Shown: positions 35,329 through 43,397 of the stretch, piece after piece | How the letters are laid out: each line of letters starts with the position of its first letter | Position numbering within the stretch: the first letter of the stretch is position 1 | NCBI RefSeq assembly: GCF_046159835.1 | Contig: NZ_JBJXCY010000002.1 | Coordinates: forward strand, 248,001 to 312,000 | DNA: 64,000 nt | Reading direction: 5' to 3' | Source: JACKJK01 sp046159835 | Lineage (GTDB): Bacteria; Pseudomonadota; Alphaproteobacteria; Rhizobiales; Tepidamorphaceae | The notes under the pieces: model-generated | The model's input: the letters and a program-made list of their open reading frames with translations, nothing else | Told to the model about the DNA's origin: nothing | Database searches by the model: none | Program-made: the position numbers and the translations under genes

Positions 35329-36042
35329 TTACGTCTGAGAGGAGCCGCCGGCACCAGCCGGGGCATAGAGGGTGAGAAACTGGGCGACCGCGGCACGCGC
35401 CTGGTCGGTGATGGAAATCGCGGAGACGGCATCGCCGTCGCCGAGCATCGCGCGGATGTGCAGGTCGCCGATGATGAGGCCGTAGAGCGCCCGGTAGGCG
35501 GCACCGGCATCATCGAACGCGATGTGCCCGCCGCTGCGACCGGCTTCGAGCAGCCGGCGTGCACGGTCCTCGATGCGCCGCTTGCCGCGATCCAGCAGCA
35601 CGGCACCGACACCGGGCTCATCGCCGCGCACCGTGCCGACGCAGAGCCGGTTCAGCGCCAGAGAGCTTTCCGACAGCAGCACGTCCAACAGATCGCGTGC
35701 AAACAGCTCCAGCGCCTCGGCGAACTGCTCCCGCGTCTTCGGCAGGGCTGCGGCATCGATCACGCGCACACGGCTCGCCTGGTAGGTGACGATGGAGGCC
35801 AGCAGCCCGTCACGGTCGCCGAACCACTTGTAGATGCTTTCCTTGGAGCAGTTCGCGGTCCGCGCCAGCGCCGCCGTCGTCAGGGCCTTTTCCCCGCCTT
35901 CGACGAGCAGTCGCAAAGCCGTCTGCAACACCTCGTTCTGGCGGTCGGAGAAGGTGGCATCGGGCAAGGCAGACATGGCTCCGCCGGACGACATGTCGTC
36001 ACCGCGCCCGCCAACCCTGCCCTGCTCTGTCGTCACCGTCAT
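35329..36042 (-). CDS. TetR-family transcriptional regulator
   Basis: A 237-residue repressor-type protein. The N-terminal HTH is ALARTANCSKESIYKWFGDR (about 57-76), followed by an all-helical ligand domain. The start at 36042 is not certain; internal ATGs exist at 35994 and 35976, with GGCGGAG before the latter. A palindrome 30 bp upstream of the start may be its operator. Being 23 bp from ilvC suggests co-transcription. Ligand unknown. Confidence 0.87.
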   Translation of the reverse strand: MTVTTEQGRVGGRGDDMSSGGAMSALPDATFSDRQNEVLQTALRLLVEGGEKALTTAALARTANCSKESIYKWFGDRDGLLASIVTYQASRVRVIDAAALPKTREQFAEALELFARDLLDVLLSESSLALNRLCVGTVRGDEPGVGAVLLDRGKRRIEDRARRLLEAGRSGGHIAFDDAGAAYRALYGLIIGDLHIRAMLGDGDAVSAISITDQARAAVAQFLTLYAPAGAGGSSQT

Positions 36043-36071
36043 GCCGCCCCACTGCCATCGGCCCCGTGGCC

Positions 36072-36098
36072 GTACCGTACCGTTCGGTACGTACCGGG
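36072..36098. promoter_or_regulatory. Palindromic operator-like site upstream of TetR gene
   Basis: GTACCG-TT-CGGTAC is flanked by further GTAC/CGTACCG repeats, giving overlapping dyads of the kind bound by TetR-family dimers. It lies between the TetR gene and the divergent DUF305 gene, so it may control the repressor itself and possibly the other gene. Confidence 0.6.
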
Positions 36099-36217
36099 TT
36101 TCTAGTCGAGGGCCGTTGGCGCGTCAAGCCGGGTTCCGTGGTGGCGACAGTTCGAGATGGGCCAAATCGGAACGAAACCCGGGCAATCCCGTTGGCAGGA
36201 AAACGGGTTATTTGGAT

Positions 36218-36772
36218 ATGACGCACACTGAACATCACGACCACGACCACGACCATTCCAACGGCCATCAGTCTTCCGGCCACGGCGGCAATTACCTGCG
36301 CTTCTTCGCGATGATCGCGACCTCGACCATCGTCATGTACGGGCTGATGTACCTGAACACCTACGCGCTCGATCACGTCTTCTTCTCGCAGACGCGGATG
36401 TGGATGGCGCTCTACATGGGCGCCATCATGGCCATCGTCATGCTGGCCTTCATGCTCGGCATGTACTCCAACGCCAAGGCCAACATGGCGATCTTCATCG
36501 GCGCGGCACTTGCCTTCGCCGTATCGCTCTACCTCGTGCGCAGCCAAGACACCGTCGGCGACGTTGCGTGGATGAAGGCCATGATCCCGCACCACTCGAT
36601 TGCGGTTCTGACCAGTGAACGCGCCAACATTTCCGATCCGCGCGTGCGCGCGCTCGCCGATGCGATCATCGAGGCACAGCGCAGCGAGATCGAGGAAATG
36701 AAGGGTTACATCACCGACATCGAAGCCAATGGCGACGCGCCGGCCGGCACGCCGCGCGACAAGGCCGAGTGA
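36218..36772 (+). CDS. DUF305 membrane protein, chromosomal paralogue
   Basis: A 184-residue protein: a His/Asp-rich N-terminus (EHHDHDHDHSNGHQSSGHGG), three membrane helices (about 27-50, 58-80, 85-105) and a DUF305 helix bundle with AMIPHHSIAVLTSE. It is similar over ~150 residues to the island protein at 15611 but lacks that protein's C-terminal domain. ATG 36218 was chosen because the longer frame runs antisense into the TetR gene. It precedes a glutaredoxin-MauE fusion by 23 bp. Confidence 0.85.
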   Translation: MTHTEHHDHDHDHSNGHQSSGHGGNYLRFFAMIATSTIVMYGLMYLNTYALDHVFFSQTRMWMALYMGAIMAIVMLAFMLGMYSNAKANMAIFIGAALAFAVSLYLVRSQDTVGDVAWMKAMIPHHSIAVLTSERANISDPRVRALADAIIEAQRSEIEEMKGYITDIEANGDAPAGTPRDKAE

Positions 36773-36795
36773 CGGACACAAGGGATTTTCAGACC

Positions 36796-37614
36796 ATGCC
36801 AAGCCAACTAACCGTGGATTCCACCGACCGCATCGGCGCCACCAGCGCCGAGGACAGCAAGACCGCCGTGCTCTACCGCATGGCGATGCCGGGGCACCTG
36901 TGCCCGTTCGGCCTCAAGTCGAAGGCGCTGCTGAAGCTGAAGCGCTACGAGGTCGAGGACCATCTTCTGGAAACGCGCGAAGAGACTGATGCCTTCATGG
37001 CCGAACAAGGCGTGGAAACCACCCCGCAGACCTTCATCGAAGGCACGCGGATCGGCGGCTATTCGGACCTCAAGAAGCACTTCGGACTGCCGATCACCAA
37101 GGAAGGCGAGACGACCTACCAGCCGGTCATCGCGATCTTCGCCAGCACGGCGCTGATGTCGCTGGCGATCGTGGCAAACCTCTACGAGGGATTCCCGGTC
37201 CTGACGTGGCTGAAGTGGTTCTTCGCGACCTCCATGGTCGTGCTGGCGATCCAGAAGCTGCAGGACCTCGAAGGCTTCGTGAACGGCTTCCTCGGCTACG
37301 ATCTGCTGTCGCGCCGGTTCGTGCCCTATGGCTTTGCCTATCCGTTCCTGGAACTGATTGCCGGCGTCGGCATGATGGCCCTGATCGGGACCGGCAACCC
37401 GCTTGTTTTGCTTATCGCACCGATCAGCCTGTTCATCGGGACAATCGGCGCGGTGTCCGTCATCAAGGCGGTCTATATCGACAAGCGCGAATTGACCTGC
37501 GCCTGCGTCGGCGGTGGCTCGAACGTGCCCCTCGGATTCATCTCGCTGACAGAAAACCTCGTGATGATGACGATGGGCATCTGGATGCTGGCGAGCTATT
37601 TCGCCTCGGCCTGA
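36796..37614 (+). CDS. Glutaredoxin-MauE fusion membrane protein
   Basis: A 272-residue protein. Residues 20-95 are a glutaredoxin domain with a single active-site Cys (CPFG, C36), TPQTFI and GGYSDLKKHFG. Residues ~105-270 form several membrane helices like the MauE/DoxX group, with a CACVGGG motif near the end. Such fusions probably pass reducing power across the membrane. A GTG at 36769, overlapping the DUF305 stop, is an alternative start; ATG at 36796 has AGGGA upstream. It overlaps the convergent DUF421 gene by 19 bp. Confidence 0.8.
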   Translation: MPSQLTVDSTDRIGATSAEDSKTAVLYRMAMPGHLCPFGLKSKALLKLKRYEVEDHLLETREETDAFMAEQGVETTPQTFIEGTRIGGYSDLKKHFGLPITKEGETTYQPVIAIFASTALMSLAIVANLYEGFPVLTWLKWFFATSMVVLAIQKLQDLEGFVNGFLGYDLLSRRFVPYGFAYPFLELIAGVGMMALIGTGNPLVLLIAPISLFIGTIGAVSVIKAVYIDKRELTCACVGGGSNVPLGFISLTENLVMMTMGIWMLASYFASA

Positions 37615-38135
37615 GCGAAGCTTGCCATGTCGATCCCGGTCAGCAGATCGGGATCGAGCCTCTCACCGTGAAGCACCGAGATGCTGCCGGTTGTCTCCAG
37701 CACCACCGCGCTCACGTCTTCCAGCCGGTGGACATTGGCTTCGCGCAGCTTGGCGTAGAGATCGTCCTTGCGCACGCGGGTCGATTTCAGTGCCGCCTCG
37801 TCGATCACCCCATCACGAACCAGCAATGTGGGCCGGTTCTGGACGATCCGGTCGACCTCGTTCGAGGACTTGCGAAGCTTTGCGACGGTGAACTGCGCCG
37901 CGAACAGCGCGGCCATGGCAACCAGCACCTGCACCAGGTCACTGGCCTCCGTCACCTGCGAGCAGCCGGCCAGCAGCGAGCCCATCGCGACAGTGGTGAC
38001 GAAGTCGAAACTGGTCATCTTGGAAAACGAGCGCAGTCCGTTGACGCGCACCAGCAGGATGATCCACCCCAGGCCCACCAACGACAGGATCGCACCGCGC
38101 AGCACGGCGTCGATCATCGGTTCGGAAACAAACAT
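37596..38135 (-). CDS. DUF421 (YetF-like) membrane protein
   Basis: A 179-residue protein with two to three N-terminal helices (about 8-30, 40-62, 65-80) and a C-terminal cytoplasmic beta domain with QNRPTLLVRDGVIDE and RKDDLYAKLREANVHRLEDV, the pattern of DUF421. Function unknown; relatives affect spore or stress resistance in Bacillus. ATG 38135 is preferred; the frame runs on to 38267 through a 20-bp tandem repeat but without family similarity. Confidence 0.85.
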   Translation of the reverse strand: MFVSEPMIDAVLRGAILSLVGLGWIILLVRVNGLRSFSKMTSFDFVTTVAMGSLLAGCSQVTEASDLVQVLVAMAALFAAQFTVAKLRKSSNEVDRIVQNRPTLLVRDGVIDEAALKSTRVRKDDLYAKLREANVHRLEDVSAVVLETTGSISVLHGERLDPDLLTGIDMASFAQAEAK

Positions 38136-38213
38136 TCTTCCAGCCTCCCATCCTCGATTGAATGAGAAGCCAACGTCAGCGCGACATGGCGGTTCCGCGC
38201 GCGCGTCCCGCCT

Positions 38214-38253
38214 TCGGCAAGACGCCAAAGAAATCGGCAAGACGCCAAAGAAA
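38214..38253. repeat. 20-bp tandem duplication
   Basis: Two adjacent identical copies of a 20-bp unit (38214-38233 and 38234-38253), with core CGGCAAGACGCCAAAG, between the DUF421 start and the cold-shock terminator. Probably a recent slippage or a duplicated site. Confidence 0.85.
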
Positions 38254-38280
38254 AAGGGCGGAGCCATAGGCCCCGCCCTT
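38249..38280 (-). terminator. Cold-shock gene terminator
   Basis: On the minus strand AAGGGCGGGGCC pairs, with one mismatch, to GGCTCCGCCCTT and is followed by TTTTTCTTT. It lies 31 bp after the cold-shock gene stop. The T-run overlaps the tandem repeat. Confidence 0.85.
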
Positions 38281-38310
38281 CGTGTCTCTACGCCATGAGG
38301 CGCGCCGTGA

Positions 38311-38523
38311 TTAGTCGGCGGCGCTCAGGTTGTCCGCAGAGGACTTGCCGGAACGGCTGTCCTGCGTGACTTCGTAGTTGATCTTCTGGCCTTCGTTCAG
38401 CGAACCCATGCCCGCGCGCTCAACGGCGGAAATGTGAACGAAAACGTCGCTGCCGCCAGATTCCGGCTCGATGAAGCCATAACCCTTGGTGGCGTTGAAC
38501 CATTTGACAGTACCGGTAGCCAT
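38311..38523 (-). CDS. Cold-shock protein (CspA family)
   Basis: A 70-residue single OB-fold nucleic-acid-binding protein. RNP1 is KGYGFIEP and RNP2 is VFVHISA, both standard. ATG 38523 matches the family start MATGTVKWFNATKGYGF. It binds single-stranded RNA and DNA and keeps mRNA unfolded. A ~110-base upstream region before the SDR gene may form the leader RNA often used in such genes, but no specific structure was assigned. Confidence 0.95.
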   Translation of the reverse strand: MATGTVKWFNATKGYGFIEPESGGSDVFVHISAVERAGMGSLNEGQKINYEVTQDSRSGKSSADNLSAAD

Positions 38524-38738
38524 ATCTTGCCTCTTGTCTTTCGCTTCTAGCTGACTGTTGCCCGTACGCATATAGAACGCGACGAGCGATTTTCACGATA
38601 TTTTGGAAGAATGAGCGTCAGCGAGCGTAGATAAGAGCTAGCCTTGTCGTTCGGCCGAAAATGTCGATGCCGCGTGTATCGGGTCAAACTGTGTTTAAAT
38701 CAAGACCCCTTCTGCATTGGCGTTAAAATTGTCTCGCC

Positions 38739-39494
38739 CTAACGCCCGCCTCCGACGTCCAGAAGGGCGCCGTTCACATAGGAACTCTTGTCTCCCATGA
38801 GCCAGACGATTGTTTCGGCAACCTCCTCCGCCGTACCGGGTCGCTTCATGGGAACACCGCCGGCGAGATCATGCGCACGGTTCGGCGCACCGCCTGTGGC
38901 GTGGATTTCTGTCTCGATCAGGCCGGGCCGAACCGCGTTGACGCGAATCCCGTCACCCCCGACCTCTTTCGAAAGCCCGAGCGTCAGCGTGTCGATGGCA
39001 CCCTTGGTGGCAGCATAATCTACATACTCCCCCGCCCCGCCGATGGCCGACGCACGAGACGACACGTTGACGATCGCACCACCCTGCCCGCCGCGCGATT
39101 TCGACATGGCGCGAACCGCCTCGCGCGCGCAGATCAGCGCGCCGGTGACGTTCACCGCAACCAGCCGCGCGATGCGCGCGGTGTCCATTTCGGCCAAAGG
39201 CATCCGCATGTCGAGGATGCCGGCATTGTTCACGAAAGCCGTCACCGGCCCCATGTCGCCCGCCTCGGCAAACAGGTTCAGCACGTCGCCTTCCTTCGAG
39301 ACGTCACCCTGCACGGCGAGCGCGCGGCGCCCGGCGGCTTCAACCTCGGCGCACACGCGCGCGGCCGCCTCGGCATTTCCGGCGTAGTTGACGCACACAT
39401 CCCAGCCGTCGCGCGCGGCCAACCGCGCACAGGCAGCCCCGATGCCGCGTGATGCCCCGGTGATGACTGCGACGCCCTTCGACTGGTCCGGCAT
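38739..39494 (-). CDS. SDR-family oxidoreductase
   Basis: A 251-residue short-chain dehydrogenase/reductase. The cofactor motif is TGASRGIGAACARLA, then NNAGI, the catalytic Ser in NVSSRAS, and YxxxK in DYAATKGAID. The sequence ends with NGALLDVGGGR, as in 3-oxoacyl-ACP-reductase-like SDRs. NADPH preference and substrate cannot be fixed. ATG 39494 gives the normal N-terminus. It stands alone, divergent from the DUF411 gene. Confidence 0.9.
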   Translation of the reverse strand: MPDQSKGVAVITGASRGIGAACARLAARDGWDVCVNYAGNAEAAARVCAEVEAAGRRALAVQGDVSKEGDVLNLFAEAGDMGPVTAFVNNAGILDMRMPLAEMDTARIARLVAVNVTGALICAREAVRAMSKSRGGQGGAIVNVSSRASAIGGAGEYVDYAATKGAIDTLTLGLSKEVGGDGIRVNAVRPGLIETEIHATGGAPNRAHDLAGGVPMKRPGTAEEVAETIVWLMGDKSSYVNGALLDVGGGR

Positions 39495-39613
39495 GGATCG
39501 CGCTCCCTGTCTGCCCAAGTGTCGCACAGGATGCCCCGGCTATTGACGTGCGGCAATCGTGTGACAGCTATCAGGATCCAGATTGCACTCCGCACAGTTG
39601 GGAGACGCCACAC

Positions 39614-40087
39614 ATGACCATGACCCGCCGTACCCTCGTGACCGGCCTTGCCGTCACCGCACTTGCCAGCACCGTGCCCTTCCGGTTCGTCGCAGCCCAG
39701 TCGACGCCGGTCGTGACGGTTGAAAAATCCGCGACCTGCGGCTGCTGCATCGCCTGGATCGAGCACCTGGAAGAGAACGGCTTCACGGTCGAGGCGAAGA
39801 ACGTCAGCAGCGGCGCCCTGACCCAGAGCAAGATGGCCGCCGGTCTGAAGCCGGAGCACTTCTCCTGCCACACGGCGAAGGTCGACGGCTATGTCGTGGA
39901 AGGGCATGTGCCCGCCGCCGACATCCGCAAGCTGCTGGCCGAAAGGCCCGACGCCGCCGGCCTGAGCGTGCCGGAAATGCCGATCGGCTCGCCGGGCATG
40001 GATTTCGGCGACGACCGCGAACCCTACGACGTCCTGCTCATCGCGCGCGACGGTTCAGCCAGCGTCTTCAGCAGCTACAACAGGTAG
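39614..40087 (+). CDS. DUF411 metal-binding periplasmic protein
   Basis: A 157-residue protein with a twin-Arg-type signal (MTRRTLVTGLAVTALAS) and a DUF411 domain: VEKSATCGCCIAWIEHLEENG gives the Cys cluster, HFSCHTAKVDGYVVEGHVPA the second Cys/His group, and GSPGMDF a Met. The family is associated with copper resistance and transport. It is on the backbone, not in the island. A bidirectional terminator follows. Confidence 0.87.
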   Translation: MTMTRRTLVTGLAVTALASTVPFRFVAAQSTPVVTVEKSATCGCCIAWIEHLEENGFTVEAKNVSSGALTQSKMAAGLKPEHFSCHTAKVDGYVVEGHVPAADIRKLLAERPDAAGLSVPEMPIGSPGMDFGDDREPYDVLLIARDGSASVFSSYNR

Positions 40088-40116
40088 CGCGCGGTCCGCA
40101 CTGTTTCGGACAAGCA

Positions 40117-40152
40117 AAAGGCCCGGCTGAAGCAGCCGGGCCTTTGATTTTT
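40117..40152. terminator. Bidirectional intrinsic terminator
   Basis: AAAAGGCCCGGCT pairs with AGCCGGGCCTTT around a short loop, with A/T runs on both sides, between the convergent DUF411 and BcsS genes. Confidence 0.88.
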
Positions 40153-40169
40153 CGGACCTGTTTCAGGCG

Positions 40170-40922
40170 TCAGTAGGCGTAGCTGAAGCCGAGGCTGCCA
40201 TAGACGCCGTCGCCACCCTGGGTGCCGGACACATCGGCATACCCGACCGCGCCGGTCACCGAGAAGGCATCCATCGAATAGCGCGCGAAGACGCCGACCC
40301 GCTGGGAGTCATATTCGTCATTGCCGGCAAGGCTGACTTCCGGACCCACCGTGAACTGCTGCATGTTCCAGCCAAGACGAGCCTGCGTCCAGTAGGTGTC
40401 GTTCGCCGTCGAGTAGTTGCCCGACAGGTTGTAGTAGAACGGCGCGCCGTACGTGGATTCCAGTTCGGCCTGCACCTTGAAGCCCGCCTCGGACCCGGCA
40501 GTCGAATTCGACGGGTCGTTCGGGCTGTGGTCGTGGTCCTGCACGTTGAGACCGGCATACAGGCTGAACCGGCCCGGCTGCAGGTGCCACTGGTAGCCCA
40601 GCATGATGTCGCCTTCGATGTGATCGCCATCGACCTCGCCACCGACAACGCCGGGATTGTCATACTCGTAGGAGCCGCCGCCGATCATGCCGCGCACCAG
40701 CCAGGTGTCCTGCGACAGGTCGGCCATCGGCGCCCAGACGAAACCGCCATAGCCGTAGAACGAGCGCTCGCGCGCATCGACACCGCCGAACAGCACGATC
40801 TTCGGGCCGGTGCTCGGCATGATGCCGCCATCATAGCCCGCGTTGTAGTCCGCAGCGTACGCGCTCTGCGCCGCGCCAAGCAGCACACCGGCCACCATCA
40901 AACCAATCAGGGATTTCCGCAT
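40170..40922 (-). CDS. bcsS: Cellulose biosynthesis-associated protein BcsS
   Basis: A 250-residue secreted beta-barrel-like protein. Signal peptide residues 1-21 (ending QSAYA-AD) are followed by alternating polar/hydrophobic strands rich in Tyr and Gly (for example YGYGGFVWAP, HIEGDIMLGYQWHL, GPEVSLAGNDEYDSQ). It resembles the BcsS outer-membrane family linked to cellulose loci in Alphaproteobacteria. It is just downstream (95 bp) of the cellulose synthase gene on the same strand. Start at 40922 preferred to 40934. Confidence 0.75.
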   Translation of the reverse strand: MRKSLIGLMVAGVLLGAAQSAYAADYNAGYDGGIMPSTGPKIVLFGGVDARERSFYGYGGFVWAPMADLSQDTWLVRGMIGGGSYEYDNPGVVGGEVDGDHIEGDIMLGYQWHLQPGRFSLYAGLNVQDHDHSPNDPSNSTAGSEAGFKVQAELESTYGAPFYYNLSGNYSTANDTYWTQARLGWNMQQFTVGPEVSLAGNDEYDSQRVGVFARYSMDAFSVTGAVGYADVSGTQGGDGVYGSLGFSYAY

Positions 40923-41016
40923 GAATGCCTCCACGAATCCGTTGAGGTGAGCATACGCCCTTGGCTGGCGGCAGATAGTGCAGGTTTACAACAGCGATTC
41001 TAATTACACCGCTGCG

Positions 41017-43335
41017 TCAGTTACTTGAGGTGACAGGGTAAATATTTCCGTAAACGACGCTCAGCGCACGCGCATCTGCGATCGCTGACCCATCAACCGG
41101 TTTGCCGATCACGATGTCGCTCTCTCCGGCCTTCGAACGGATGCGAAGCGTGCCGGGCTTCGGCGCGGACGGGCCGAATGCGACGAGCGCGGGCAAGGTG
41201 TTCCCGGCCACTTCGAGCGTCCCGAGATAGCCGGCCTGCCACCCATGATCCGTCTCGATGAGGACGGGCTCCATTGGCTCCTCATCGCGCCGGCGCAACC
41301 GGCCGCGCACGACGAGGTCGAAGGCCACGTCGTAGGGCGAGCGATTGCATTCCCGCCGCCGCCCCACGAACCGGTGCCAGCGCGATCCGCGCAAGGCGAG
41401 GTCAAGCCGGTCGCGGTCAGCCGGCGTCGTCCACTCGAACCGGACGGTCGCCGCGTCGGCGTCGACCTTCTCGAAGATCCCGCTGACCCCCAGCGGGCCT
41501 CCCGGCAGGTGCAGCGCCAGCGACAGCCGCGTGCCGATGGCCGGCGTCTCGGTGCCGGGCAGCCCTGCGAGACAGGCCGCATTGGCCGAGACCCATCGCG
41601 TCTCGCACAATGCATCGCCAGATGTGACCGGTAGGGCGACCGGGTGCCGGTAGCTGTTCTCGTGAACCTTGGAGACCCGGCGCACGTTCGATGCGACCTT
41701 CACCACCATGTACATGTTGAAGCAGGCAACGCCCCCCGCAAAGGCAAACAGCCAGGGCGGCAATTCCCCCCCATCGACGCCGTCCACATATCGGAACAGG
41801 CCGACGCCGACGGCAAAGGCGCTGATGGCGAAAACCACCGCTTGCGGCGTGAGCAGCAGCCAGTCGCCGCCGCCGTGCAACAGCTTGGATGATACGTCGA
41901 ACTTGAGGTTGCGCCGAAACAGCCCGCGCAGGGCCAGCAGCCCGGAACCGAGCTGCGCCATGAGGAAGTGCTCGGAGGTGAGCAAGTTGCCGTAGCCTCG
42001 CCCGATCTCGTCATGAACGATGAGCGATGAGATCAATAACGGCAGGAAGAAAGCCGCGAAGACGCGCGGGTCGGATATGATCGGCGCGACCCCGGACAGA
42101 AGCAGCGCCGGCGGCGCGCCATACATGCAGAGCTTGGCAACCGCCCCGACATAGGGCCACGCCAGCGACAGGTAACTCATCTGCTGGCCGAAGCTCAGCG
42201 AACGGCTGAACGGCAATCCTTCTGCCCGGCAGACCTGCAGGTTGCCCTGCCCCCAGCGCAATCTTTGGCGAAGAAACTCGCGGTAGCGAACGGGCGCGAT
42301 GCCGAAGGCCAGCGGTTCACGGTGGAACACACCCGGATGGCCCTTCTTCTGCATCCGCACCGCGCAGTGCATGTCCTCGGTGACCGTCTCTTCCGGGAAG
42401 CCGCCCACGTCATCCAGCGCGGCGCGGCGCAGCACCGCCGAGCAGCCGCAGAAGGCCGCTGCATCGACTGCGTTGCGGCCCGGCTGACCGACATAGTGAA
42501 ACTGCGACTGGTCGTGCAGGATGAACGGCGAGAACTTGTCGCGCGTGTACTGGAAGGCGTCCGGATTCGAATAGTCCTGCGGCGTCTGGACGAAACCCAG
42601 CCGCGTATCGTCGAAATACCCCAGCAGCCGGTCGAGGAAATCGGCCTGCGGCACGTGGTCGGCATCCAGCACCGCGATGAAATCACCTGTCGCGTGCTTC
42701 AGCGCGTTGTTGAGGTTGCCGGCCTTGGCACCGGTGTTGTGCTCGCGTGCCAGGTATTTCGCACCGAACTCCGCGGCCAGCGCCGCCATTTCCGCGCGGT
42801 TGCCGTCGTCCAGCAGCCAGGCCTGGTGCGGGTAGCGCATGGCGCGCACACCGTTCAGCGTCGAGCGTACCACGTCCAGCGGCTCGTTGTAGGTCGTGAC
42901 GAACACGTCGACCTTCAGCCCCGGCGGGGCGGGCTTCCAGGCCGGTATCGGACATTTCAGCCCGATATAGTTGAACAGGACGCCGATGGTGAACCCGATG
43001 AACTCGGAGATGTAGAACGCCGTCGAATAGATCGGTGCATCCGGGTTGAAGACCGTCAGCCGCCAGGCGAAATAGGCCGACGCGCAGGCAAGGAAGATCG
43101 CGAAGAGCAAGTGCCGAAGCCGCTCACGCGAGGGGTGGTCATGCGCGTCCGGATCGAATGCAATTGCCTGCGGCAACCATGCAAGCCGCCGACGAGCCGA
43201 CGGGGCTTGCGCGTCTGCGCGCTCCCTCGCCGCCCAAGTGCGCGCTTGCGTCGAATGGTCTATCAAGGATCGCTCCCGCTCGGCCGGTTGGCCGCGAATG
43301 TGCCGGAAGGTGAAGTGCGTCGGCGCGCCGCGCAA
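41017..43335 (-). CDS. bcsA: Cellulose synthase-like GT2 transferase (BcsA)
   Basis: A protein of up to 772 residues; the start (TTG 43335) is uncertain. The GT2 core carries the four cellulose-synthase motifs: D176-D177-G178, D224-A-D226, T319-E-D321 and Q357-RLRW361. Membrane helices lie at about 75-95, 110-125 and in five or six after 390. The C-terminal ~190 residues may be a diverged PilZ-like domain; the usual c-di-GMP motifs (RxxxR, DxSxxG) are not clear. Neighbouring bcsB, bcsC and bcsZ are absent. Confidence 0.88.
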   Translation of the reverse strand: MRGAPTHFTFRHIRGQPAERERSLIDHSTQARTWAARERADAQAPSARRRLAWLPQAIAFDPDAHDHPSRERLRHLLFAIFLACASAYFAWRLTVFNPDAPIYSTAFYISEFIGFTIGVLFNYIGLKCPIPAWKPAPPGLKVDVFVTTYNEPLDVVRSTLNGVRAMRYPHQAWLLDDGNRAEMAALAAEFGAKYLAREHNTGAKAGNLNNALKHATGDFIAVLDADHVPQADFLDRLLGYFDDTRLGFVQTPQDYSNPDAFQYTRDKFSPFILHDQSQFHYVGQPGRNAVDAAAFCGCSAVLRRAALDDVGGFPEETVTEDMHCAVRMQKKGHPGVFHREPLAFGIAPVRYREFLRQRLRWGQGNLQVCRAEGLPFSRSLSFGQQMSYLSLAWPYVGAVAKLCMYGAPPALLLSGVAPIISDPRVFAAFFLPLLISSLIVHDEIGRGYGNLLTSEHFLMAQLGSGLLALRGLFRRNLKFDVSSKLLHGGGDWLLLTPQAVVFAISAFAVGVGLFRYVDGVDGGELPPWLFAFAGGVACFNMYMVVKVASNVRRVSKVHENSYRHPVALPVTSGDALCETRWVSANAACLAGLPGTETPAIGTRLSLALHLPGGPLGVSGIFEKVDADAATVRFEWTTPADRDRLDLALRGSRWHRFVGRRRECNRSPYDVAFDLVVRGRLRRRDEEPMEPVLIETDHGWQAGYLGTLEVAGNTLPALVAFGPSAPKPGTLRIRSKAGESDIVIGKPVDGSAIADARALSVVYGNIYPVTSSN

Positions 43336-43397
43336 GCCGGTCCGTCACGGTTGGCGCACGAGTGTGGCTTTGCAACGACAGCGAATGCCTGCGCGCC

